Shown here: positions 24,684 to 31,112 of the stretch, in pieces
Numbering within the stretch: the first letter of the stretch is position 1
Layout: the number at the start of each line of letters is the position of its first letter
Origin: DASXTW01 sp046726275
Lineage (GTDB): Bacteria; Actinomycetota; UBA4738
NCBI GenBank assembly: GCA_046726275.1
Contig: JBKPAF010000015.1
Coordinates: 1 to 36,974, forward strand
Reading direction: 5' to 3'
Length of the DNA stretch: 36,974 nucleotides
Made by a program: the position numbers and the translations under genes
Notes under the pieces: generated by a model
The model's database searches: none
Told to the model about the DNA's origin: nothing
The model's input: the letters and a program-made list of their open reading frames with translations, nothing else

Positions 24684-25682
24684 ATGAAGCGAGCCCTTCG
24701 ATCCGTCGACCTGTTCCAGCAGCGACATACGTGGCTGGCGGTCCCGTTCGGCGTGGTCAAGAAGTTCAGCGAGGACCGAGCGGGGAACCTCGCTGCTCTC
24801 CTCGCGTACTATGGCTTCTTCTCCCTATTCCCCCTCCTGCTCGTCCTCGTGTCGATCCTCGGGCTGCTGCTCAGGAACAACCTGTCTCTTCAGCAGGACA
24901 TCCTGGACTCCGCACTCGCGCAGTTCCCCGTGATCGGCGACCAGATCAGAGAGAACCTCGAAGCGCTCACCGGCGGAAGCGGCGTCGCGTTGGGGATCGG
25001 CCTCCTGGTGATGCTGTGGGCAGGACTGGGAGTCGTCAGGTCCATGCAGGAAGCGCAGAACACCGTATGGGATGTTCCGTACAAGCGGCGGCCGAACGTC
25101 TTCGTCTCGACGTTCAAGGCGTTGCTGATGCTGGGCGTGCTGGGAACCATCACGGTGGTCTCCGCCGTCGTTGCCAGCGTCGGCGCCGGCAGCAGCGCGT
25201 GGTGGTGGGCCGTGATCGGCGTCCTCACCTCGCTGGTGCTGAACTACGTCCTGTTCCTGCTGGCCTTCCGCATCCTCACCACGGCAGACGTGTCATGGTC
25301 GGACGTCCGCCCCGGGGCGATCGTCGGGGCGGTGGGATGGACCATCCTCCAAGCGCTCGGTGGCTTCTACGTCAGTCACCAGTTGAAAGGGGCCAGCCAG
25401 GTCTACGGGACGTTTGCCATCGTCATCGGGCTGCTCGCTTGGATGTATCTGGGGGCGCAGCTCACCATGTACGCTTCCGAGCTCAACGCGGTCCTGAAGC
25501 ATCGCCTGTGGCCCAGAAGCATGGTGCATCCGCCGTTCACGGACGCGGACGAACGAGCGCTGAAGCGTCTGGCGAAAGTGGAAGAGCGACACGAAGAGGA
25601 AACGGTCGAAGCCACCATCGACTCTGGCTCCGCCCGGTCCGAGACACCCCAGAAGTCCGATCAGTTGGAAGCGGCGGGCTGA
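24684..25682 (+). CDS. YihY/BrkB-family inner membrane protein
   Basis: A 332-residue membrane protein with about six transmembrane helices. Family marks: DRAGNLAALLAYYGFFSLFP (AAxLAYYxFFSLFP is diagnostic), LALVSILGLLL-type helix, WAGLGVVRSMQEAQNTVWDV, ILTTADVSWSDVRPGAIVGA, and GTFAIVIGLLAWMYLGAQLT near the C-terminal helix. An acidic, likely disordered cytosolic tail follows. The family was called virulence factor BrkB or tRNA-processing RNase BN, but the latter was an old error; a transport or envelope role is assumed. ATG 24684 has AGAGGAA upstream; earlier open frame to 24501 lacks similarity. The APH-like gene ends 43 bases before. Confidence 0.93.
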   Translation: MKRALRSVDLFQQRHTWLAVPFGVVKKFSEDRAGNLAALLAYYGFFSLFPLLLVLVSILGLLLRNNLSLQQDILDSALAQFPVIGDQIRENLEALTGGSGVALGIGLLVMLWAGLGVVRSMQEAQNTVWDVPYKRRPNVFVSTFKALLMLGVLGTITVVSAVVASVGAGSSAWWWAVIGVLTSLVLNYVLFLLAFRILTTADVSWSDVRPGAIVGAVGWTILQALGGFYVSHQLKGASQVYGTFAIVIGLLAWMYLGAQLTMYASELNAVLKHRLWPRSMVHPPFTDADERALKRLAKVEERHEEETVEATIDSGSARSETPQKSDQLEAAG

Positions 25683-25704
25683 CGCCCCACCGCGGTGCCG
25701 TACC

Positions 25705-25983
25705 TCAGCTCGCCTTCCGGATTGCCCGGATCAGCTCCCACTTGCCCATCGTAGAGCGGCCCGGAATGTCTATTCGCTTGGCGACCTCGTAGAGGTCGTG
25801 GCGAGTTCGGTCCTCGTACGCGTGCCCCGGCGTTCTTCCTCGGCTTCTTGCCTTCGCCGCTTGTCTCCCGAGGTCGCGACGAACCTCCGCGGGGAGGTTC
25901 GCGATCGTCCTCTTGGACTTCGCTGCCCGCTGGGCCCGCTTGATGTTCCGCTTGGCGGCTTGCACCTGCTTGGTCGATGCCAC
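25705..25983 (-). CDS. small basic protein with Rho termination factor N-terminal (Rho_N) domain
   Basis: A 92-residue protein. The first 40 residues are a Lys/Arg/Ala-rich helix (KQVQAAKRNIKRAQRAAKSK), the last 45 have the SAP/Rho_N fold: THHDLYEVAKRIDIPGRS-like RTRHDLYEVAKRIDIPGRS and MGKWELIRAIRK. Such domains bind nucleic acid, and small stand-alone forms are common in actinobacteria near stress genes, without a proven role. The start is GTG 25983 with GAGGTGATC just upstream (25986-26000 on the opposite strand), a near-perfect ribosome site. It is convergent with YihY and belongs to the same broad family as the basic protein at 7870. Confidence 0.85.
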   Translation of the reverse strand: MASTKQVQAAKRNIKRAQRAAKSKRTIANLPAEVRRDLGRQAAKARSRGRTPGHAYEDRTRHDLYEVAKRIDIPGRSTMGKWELIRAIRKAS

Positions 25984-26065
25984 GGCTGATCACCTCGATC
26001 CGCATCTGGCCGATCTCTTCCCTCGAGGTGTACCCGCTGCTGGGCTCGGTCTAACGGGCGGGCGA

Positions 26066-27100
26066 TCAGCGACGGCGGGCCCGCGCAGCAATCCAGGGCG
26101 GGGTCCAGCCTCGGTCGGCGGGGTTCAGAGTGGTCCCCGGGCGCACCAGGGCATCCACGGCGTCGAGCGTTTCCGGATCGAGGCGCACGTCAGCCCCGGC
26201 AAGCAACTCCCGGAGTTGCTCCGGGGTCCTCGGGCCGAGGATCACCGAGGTCACGGCAGGATGGTGCAGCGCGAAGGCCAGAGCCAGGTGAGCGAGCGCG
26301 ACTCCGGCCGTCTCGGCAACACCTTCCAGTGCATCCACCAGCTCGAGCTTCCTCTGGTTCCCCGGAAGCGACAGGTCGAAGCGGGGAACCATGAACGGCA
26401 TGAGGCCTCGCTCACCGCGTGAGCCTGGAGGCATGCCCCGACCCGCTCGATACTTGCCCGTGAGCCAGCCGCCCGCCAGCGGACTCCACGCGAGGACGCC
26501 CAACCCGTGACTTCGCGCCAACGGAAGGACGTCGAGCTCTGCGTGCCGGACGAAGATCGAGTACGGAGGCTGCTCGGTGGCGAATCGTTCGAGTCCGCGC
26601 CGGTCGCTCGTCCACAGGGCCTCGACCAACAACCAGGCCGGGAACGTGGAGGACCCGATGTATCGGACCTTCCCTTGACGGACGAGGTCCGTGAGAGCCG
26701 CCAGGGTCTCTTCCGCATCCGTGAGGACATCCGGTCGGTGGAGCTGGTACAGGTCGATGTGGTCGGTCTGCAACCGGCGAAGGCTCCCTTCCACCGCTCG
26801 CATCACCCAGGAGCGCGAGTTCCCGCCGTCGTTGAGCCCGTTTCCCATCGGGTTGTGGAACTTGGTCGCCAGGATGATCTCCTCGCGCCGGCCCCGAAGC
26901 GCCCGACCCAGGATCTCCTCCGAGCGCCCCTCCCCGTAGACGTCGGCCGTGTCGATCAGATTGATGCCGGCATCGAGAGCTTCCCTCACGAGTCGTGCGC
27001 ATTCGGCCTCGTCGTCATTGCCCCACGGGCCGAAGACGGCTGTGCCGAGCGAGAACGCGCTGACTTTCAGACCGGTCCGCCCTAGCGCTCGATACTCCAT
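26066..27100 (-). CDS. aldo/keto reductase
   Basis: A 344-residue NADPH-dependent aldo/keto reductase. The (alpha/beta)8 family pattern is clear: YRALGRTGLKVSAFSLGTAVFG, the active-site block NLIDTADVYGEGRSEE (Asp50, Tyr55), Lys80 in LATKFHNP, His121 in IDLYQLHRPD, and the cofactor-binding C-terminal VTSVILGPRTPEQL and EAL-like loop. It reduces aldehydes or ketones, or oxidises sugars and alcohols, in the cytosol; the specific substrate cannot be given. ATG 27100 is preceded by GGAGATC. It is co-directional with the downstream gene and lies 41 bases from the small hypothetical gene. Confidence 0.95.
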   Translation of the reverse strand: MEYRALGRTGLKVSAFSLGTAVFGPWGNDDEAECARLVREALDAGINLIDTADVYGEGRSEEILGRALRGRREEIILATKFHNPMGNGLNDGGNSRSWVMRAVEGSLRRLQTDHIDLYQLHRPDVLTDAEETLAALTDLVRQGKVRYIGSSTFPAWLLVEALWTSDRRGLERFATEQPPYSIFVRHAELDVLPLARSHGLGVLAWSPLAGGWLTGKYRAGRGMPPGSRGERGLMPFMVPRFDLSLPGNQRKLELVDALEGVAETAGVALAHLALAFALHHPAVTSVILGPRTPEQLRELLAGADVRLDPETLDAVDALVRPGTTLNPADRGWTPPWIAARARRR

Positions 27101-27140
27101 CCGAGATCTCCGGATGGAAGCCTAGGAGGAATGAGGGCGG

Positions 27141-27431
27141 TCAAATCGGAGGACTGCTCCCGAGCTTCTCCTCGAACCCCGGCTGCGGTTCCCAGTCCCG
27201 TAGCCACTCCGCCCCTTTGATCAGGAGCGTGCCGACTGCGGCGGTGCGCAGGACACGGGCGAAAGGACTCCGCCTGACTCCGGGAAACTCCGAGATCAGG
27301 GGAGCGCCCACGATGACCAGGGTGGCGATCTGCTTCCTGAGCCTTTGCCCCCGCTCGGAGGCGAGGTAGGTGCGGGCGGCCTCTGTAGCATCGGCAGCCT
27401 TCTCGAACAGTGTGTCAACCGCGGTCGCCAT
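27141..27431 (-). CDS. small hypothetical protein with a hydrophobic segment
   Basis: 96 residues, not recognised. An amphipathic helix (VDTLFEKAADATEAARTYLA) is followed by a basic stretch and a moderately hydrophobic segment LATLVIVGAPLISEFPGVRR-like, here QIATLVIVGAPLISEFPG, and then LRTAAVGTLLIKGAEWLRDW. It may be peripheral or membrane-associated. The start is ATG 27431; GGGAACGG lies upstream. It follows the rhodanese gene with a 46-base gap on the same strand and could be part of its operon. Real coding status is supported by sensible codon periodicity and a ribosome site, not by homology. Confidence 0.6.
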   Translation of the reverse strand: MATAVDTLFEKAADATEAARTYLASERGQRLRKQIATLVIVGAPLISEFPGVRRSPFARVLRTAAVGTLLIKGAEWLRDWEPQPGFEEKLGSSPPI

Positions 27432-27477
27432 CACGTCAACCGTTCCCAGGTGAGGGCAGGTGTATGCACCCCGGCTG

Positions 27478-27804
27478 CTAGGCGACCTGCCCCGGGCTTC
27501 CGTCGGAGGCCAGGAGCGGAAGCCCTGCGGCGATCCAGGCCTCCGCGCCACCCTCGAAGTTCTCCGCGATGAAACCGCGAGCCTGGAGCATTAGGGCCGC
27601 CAGCTCACTCCGGCTGCCGCTCTTGCACACGGTGACCACGGGCCGCCCGGCATCGAGCCGCCGGTGCTCCTGGCCCGCCATGACCTGCGCCAAGGGTAGG
27701 TGCACCGAGCCCTCGATATGGCCGGCGTCCCATTCATAAGGTTCACGGACGTCCAGGATCTGGACCTCTTCCCGCTTCTCGAAGAGCTCACGTGGGTCGT
27801 TCAA
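27478..27804 (-). CDS. rhodanese-like domain protein
   Basis: A 108-residue single rhodanese domain: EVQILDVREPYEWDAGHIEG (the EYxxGHIxxA hallmark), the catalytic loop VCKSGSRS with Cys60, and FEGGAEAWIAAGLPL at the end. It transfers sulfur from a persulfide or thiosulfate donor to an acceptor such as cyanide or thiols. The start is TTG 27804, with GGAAGGTGATC as a strong ribosome site eight bases upstream. It is divergent from the MFS gene; the intergenic region between them is 62 bases and must hold promoters for both. Confidence 0.93.
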   Translation of the reverse strand: MNDPRELFEKREEVQILDVREPYEWDAGHIEGSVHLPLAQVMAGQEHRRLDAGRPVVTVCKSGSRSELAALMLQARGFIAENFEGGAEAWIAAGLPLLASDGSPGQVA

Positions 27805-27849
27805 CGGGTGCGATCACCTTCCAGTCGCTTCCTACGTAATGAAAGACTT

Positions 27850-27855
27850 TACTAT
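27850..27855 (+). promoter_or_regulatory. -10 box TACTAT before the MFS gene
   Basis: TACTAT closely fits TAnnnT and ends 11 bases before ATG 27867, so the transcript would start at or just before the coding region. No clear -35 is visible. The AT-rich context (from about 27834) stands out from the surrounding GC-rich DNA. Confidence 0.4.
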
Positions 27856-27866
27856 CGTGGCCGGGC

Positions 27867-29195
27867 ATGGCCGAGGCAGGAGACCCTCCCGAACCGCCCC
27901 CCGGAACGATCGCCCGAGCTGGGGCGGCGATCCGGGGGCTGGCCGTGGACATCTCTCCCCTGCGCCGCTACAGAGACTTCCGGCTGCTCTGGATCGGCGA
28001 GCTTGTCTCCACCACCGGGCGACAGATCACCGTGGTCGCCCTTCCCTTCCAGGTCTTCCTTCTGACCAGATCCTCGCTGGCAGTCGGGCTCATTGGACTG
28101 GCGCAGGTCATCCCGCTGATCGTGTTCTCCATCGCAGGCGGCGCGATCGCCGACCGAGTGGACCGGAAGACCTTGCTCATCGTGACGGAGTTCGGCATGG
28201 CGGTGACCAGCGCGCTCCTGCTCCTGGGTGCCCTCGCCGGCGATCCGCCCCTCTGGTATCTCTACGTCGTCACCGGACTCCAGGCCGGGATCAGCGGAGT
28301 GAACTCGCCGGCCAGGTCAGCCGCCGTCCCCAACATCGTCCCCCGCCATCAGCTCCCCGCGGCGCTCGCCCTGGTCCAGGTCCTGTTCAACGTCACGATG
28401 ATCGTCGGGCCTGCGTTGGCAGGGGTCATCCTGGCCCACTACGGCCTGGCCTGGGCCTATGGAGCCGACGTCATCAGCTTCGCTGCTTCGATCGTGGCCG
28501 TCCTCCTTCTGCGACCGCTTCCCCCCCGACGCGAGGAAGGAGACGCACCGGCCAGTCCGTGGCAGGAGATCAAGAACGGCTTCTCCTACCTCCGCGGACA
28601 GCGCGTCCTGGTCAGCACATTCTTGATCGACCTGAACGCAATGATCTTCGGCATGCCGAGGGCGCTCTTCCCGGTGCTCGCGCTGGAGGTGTTCCACGTT
28701 GGCCCGCAGGGCCTTGGACTACTCTTCGCCGCTCCCGCCGCCGGGGCGCTCGTGGGAGCGTTGACGACGGGCTGGGTGGGTCGGGTGCGGCGGCAGGGCG
28801 TGGCGGTCCTCTGGGCGGTGGCGCTGTGGGGTGCGGCCATCACGTTCTTCGGACTCTCCGGGAGTTTCTTCGTTCTGGCCCTGTTATTCCTGGCCTTCGC
28901 CGGCGCGGCCGACGTGATCAGCGCCGTGTTCCGAGGCGCCATCCTCCAGTTGTCCGTACCGGACTCGCTGCGTGGCCGTCTTTCGGCTATCCACATCATG
29001 GTCGTGACGGGAGGGCCGCGACTGGGAGACGTGGAGGCCGGAATCGTCGCCGCCCTGGTCTCCCCGGTGTTCTCGGTGGTCTCGGGGGGCGTCGCCTGCG
29101 TGTTCGGAGTCATAGCTGTGATGAAGCGGTTCCCCGAGCTGGTCCGCTATCGGGTCAATCGGGAAGGGAGAGTGGTTCCGCCATCGCTCGATTGA
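27867..29195 (+). CDS. MFS transporter (EntS/enterobactin exporter-like)
   Basis: A 442-residue major facilitator with about twelve membrane helices. Opening RRYRDFRLLWIGELVSTTG and FQVFLLTRSSLAVGLIGLAQ are typical of the MFS_3/EntS family, followed by the motif A-like loop GGAIADRVDRKTLLIV and PALAGVILAHYGLAWAYGAD in the first half. RALFPVLALEVFHVGPQGLG and GWVGRVRRQGVAVLWAV in the second half support the assignment. Members export siderophores, macrolides or other hydrophobic compounds by proton exchange; substrate unknown. The GC-rich region ends at about the 3' end of this gene. The final codons are followed by a 185-base intergenic stretch. Confidence 0.93.
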   Translation: MAEAGDPPEPPPGTIARAGAAIRGLAVDISPLRRYRDFRLLWIGELVSTTGRQITVVALPFQVFLLTRSSLAVGLIGLAQVIPLIVFSIAGGAIADRVDRKTLLIVTEFGMAVTSALLLLGALAGDPPLWYLYVVTGLQAGISGVNSPARSAAVPNIVPRHQLPAALALVQVLFNVTMIVGPALAGVILAHYGLAWAYGADVISFAASIVAVLLLRPLPPRREEGDAPASPWQEIKNGFSYLRGQRVLVSTFLIDLNAMIFGMPRALFPVLALEVFHVGPQGLGLLFAAPAAGALVGALTTGWVGRVRRQGVAVLWAVALWGAAITFFGLSGSFFVLALLFLAFAGAADVISAVFRGAILQLSVPDSLRGRLSAIHIMVVTGGPRLGDVEAGIVAALVSPVFSVVSGGVACVFGVIAVMKRFPELVRYRVNREGRVVPPSLD

Positions 29196-29380
29196 TACGA
29201 TCCGCTACTCGATACAAGGTAAACGTCCGATTCGTTGGTCAGCATGTCGCACAAACTCTGGATCGAGCGCTCAAAGACCGTAAGGCTGGTCCCGATCACT
29301 TCAGGATGCCTTTCGAGAAGCAGGGCTGCGTCCCAAGCTCGGCCGCCTAGCCGCAGAGCCCATCGAATGGAGGGCCCAGA
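29196..29380. other. intergenic stretch, boundary of base composition
   Basis: 185 bases between the MFS gene and the transmembrane HTH-like gene. AT content rises here relative to the left side of the window. I see no terminator hairpin with a T run and no promoter I can defend; GGAGGG at 29369-29374 is the ribosome site for the GTG at 29381. A minus-strand open frame (29147-29416) spans it but overlaps both neighbours and has no ribosome site. Confidence 0.4.
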
Positions 29381-30994
29381 GTGAAGGTGAACGAACCCCC
29401 CAGGCAGGTTGCCCACTCACCGCGACCCGAGTCCAACGAACTGCCTCGCTGGGTAACCCTCACTGAAGCCGCGTATCTGATCGGCATTGGGCTGGGCGAA
29501 TTGGAGGATCGACTGAGGGCAGCCCGGATCCCCGCAAGTCCGGTGGGGCGTCGGAAGAAGGCTCAGCTCTTTCTCATCGCCACGGAGGATCTCATCCGAA
29601 CCGGACAGCTGCCCCGCCCGGCGAAGGCCGATCGCATCGACTCAAGGGCGATCGAAACGGCTTCGATCGGCCGGAAAAGGCGTCACCGGGTAGTCGGAGC
29701 AGCATGGGCAGCATCGATCGCTGCCGTGACCGCGGCTCTCGCCCTGGCTGTCGCGCTCGTTGCTCCATCGGTTCTCCCCGGACGACCTGTCTCGCTCCAG
29801 ACGATGAGCGATCGGATGGTGCAGACAGCGGGACCGATCGTCTCGGCTAGAACGAGCGGTGTCCGATCGGTGAACGAACCCCGCCAACGGATTCGCCAGT
29901 CGGCATCGAAGCTGGTGGGCCGTCGGCAAGAGCCATCCAGTGGATCTCGCCCCCGGACCTCACCTGCATCCCCCTTGAGGCCTCGAGCTTCACGTATTGC
30001 GAGTTCGCCAGCCGCCGTGGATTCGGCGGCCTCTTCCGAAAGCGCAGACGCTTCGCCGGGTACCCCCTCAAAGGTTCAACCAAAGAGCGCTGAGGGCCCC
30101 GGTGAGGTCTACCGTGCCTTCTCGGCGGACAGCGAGTGGAACCGACCGCTTTCGAACAATGCTCCGATCGACCAGCAGAGCGCCGCGATCATCGCGGAGA
30201 TCAAGACCTACGATAAGGGCGGATATCCAAGGATCGTTGTCGGCAGCTGGGCCGAGCCAATCTATTGGGGCCGGATTGGTGACCCGATCTACACCATCAC
30301 GCCAATTGGCTACGGCCCCACGCTCAAGAATGTTCGTATTCCTCGTGGAGCGAGGCCGTCGGATACCTCCGATGGGCAGATGTCGGTGTTCGATCTTCCC
30401 GGCGGTACGGTGTTCAAGCTGACCAAGGCCCGGTTTGACCCGAACCTTGACGCTTGGATCGCGACAGGCACATCCCAGTATTCGCTGGCCTCGAAGGGAC
30501 TGGCCTGTTCCATCCCCGAGTCTGACCGGACCTGCCCGATGAACAGTGGCCACAGGGGATACCCTCCGGGGATCCATGCCGTGCGGTACGACGAGGTCAG
30601 CAATGGAATTAATGGAGGCCAGGGGATTCGTCATGTACTCAAGGTGGCGCTTGACCGAACTGCTCCCTGCCATGTCTATCCAGGAGCCGGCCACGAGTCG
30701 AACAAGGGCGGGGTGCTCACGTGCGAGGGGCTCGTATTGCGGGTCAAACCCGCTGTCAACCTGAGCGCACGAGGCATGTCTGTGGGATGCCTGGAGATTG
30801 CGATGGCGCTCCAGCGCTACGGGGCCGTGATCGGCGACACCGGAGGGGTGGCGATGGCCATCAAGGTTGAGAACCTCGGCGTGGAAGGTCGAATGGAGTC
30901 GTGGTCAACGTTCGGTGTCTCGACGTCATGCTTCCAAGGGAAGCTCACGTTCGATGACTTCGAGGTGATCGCCAGGGGCTACCACCGGCCGTAG
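29381..30994 (+). CDS. transmembrane protein with N-terminal HTH-like domain and cysteine-rich extracellular domain
   Basis: 537 residues, no full-length family recognised. Residues 22-78 resemble an excisionase/MerR-type HTH (WVTLTEAAYLIGIGLGELED, then PVGRRKKAQLFLIATEDLIR). A basic stretch GRKRRHR precedes a single membrane helix (about 104-128), so the HTH should be cytosolic and the C-terminus outside. Residues 135-242 are a Ser/Pro/Arg-rich linker. Residues 243-537 form a probable beta-rich domain with six cysteines (376, 385, 430, 448, 470, 517) and conserved phrases RIPRGARPSDTSDGQMSVFD and GGVAMAIKVENLGV, seen in actinobacterial extracellular proteins of unknown role. Start GTG 29381 with GGAGGG. 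It may be a membrane-bound one-component regulator or sensor; that is inference. Confidence 0.75.
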   Translation: MKVNEPPRQVAHSPRPESNELPRWVTLTEAAYLIGIGLGELEDRLRAARIPASPVGRRKKAQLFLIATEDLIRTGQLPRPAKADRIDSRAIETASIGRKRRHRVVGAAWAASIAAVTAALALAVALVAPSVLPGRPVSLQTMSDRMVQTAGPIVSARTSGVRSVNEPRQRIRQSASKLVGRRQEPSSGSRPRTSPASPLRPRASRIASSPAAVDSAASSESADASPGTPSKVQPKSAEGPGEVYRAFSADSEWNRPLSNNAPIDQQSAAIIAEIKTYDKGGYPRIVVGSWAEPIYWGRIGDPIYTITPIGYGPTLKNVRIPRGARPSDTSDGQMSVFDLPGGTVFKLTKARFDPNLDAWIATGTSQYSLASKGLACSIPESDRTCPMNSGHRGYPPGIHAVRYDEVSNGINGGQGIRHVLKVALDRTAPCHVYPGAGHESNKGGVLTCEGLVLRVKPAVNLSARGMSVGCLEIAMALQRYGAVIGDTGGVAMAIKVENLGVEGRMESWSTFGVSTSCFQGKLTFDDFEVIARGYHRP

Positions 30995-31099
30995 GAGGTC
31001 AGGGGTCCTGTCGTTCGGGGGCTCCCCCTCCGGTTCGACACGGACGGCGTCGGCCTCGCGACCACATCTTGAGGACGTCGGAGCAAGACGGGCGGTCGG

Positions 31100-31112
31100 T
31101 ATAGTCGTGCTG
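31100..31112 (+). promoter_or_regulatory. TATAGT -10 box giving a probable leaderless transcript
   Basis: TATAGT at 31100-31105 is a near-consensus -10 sequence and the GTG start of the large lipoprotein gene is at 31112, six bases further. Transcription would then start at or one base from the GTG. No Shine-Dalgarno is present. A -35 is not clear: TTGAGG lies 25 bases upstream, too far. Confidence 0.45.

Noticed and set aside
27839..29350. A 503-codon open frame on the plus strand over the MFS gene
   Set aside because: Arg/Gly-rich shadow of the MFS gene in another phase, without any recognised motif.
29147..29416. An 89-codon minus-strand open frame between the MFS and HTH-like genes
   Set aside because: Its composition is more protein-like than most shadows, but it overlaps both flanking genes, has no ribosome site and matches no family I know.
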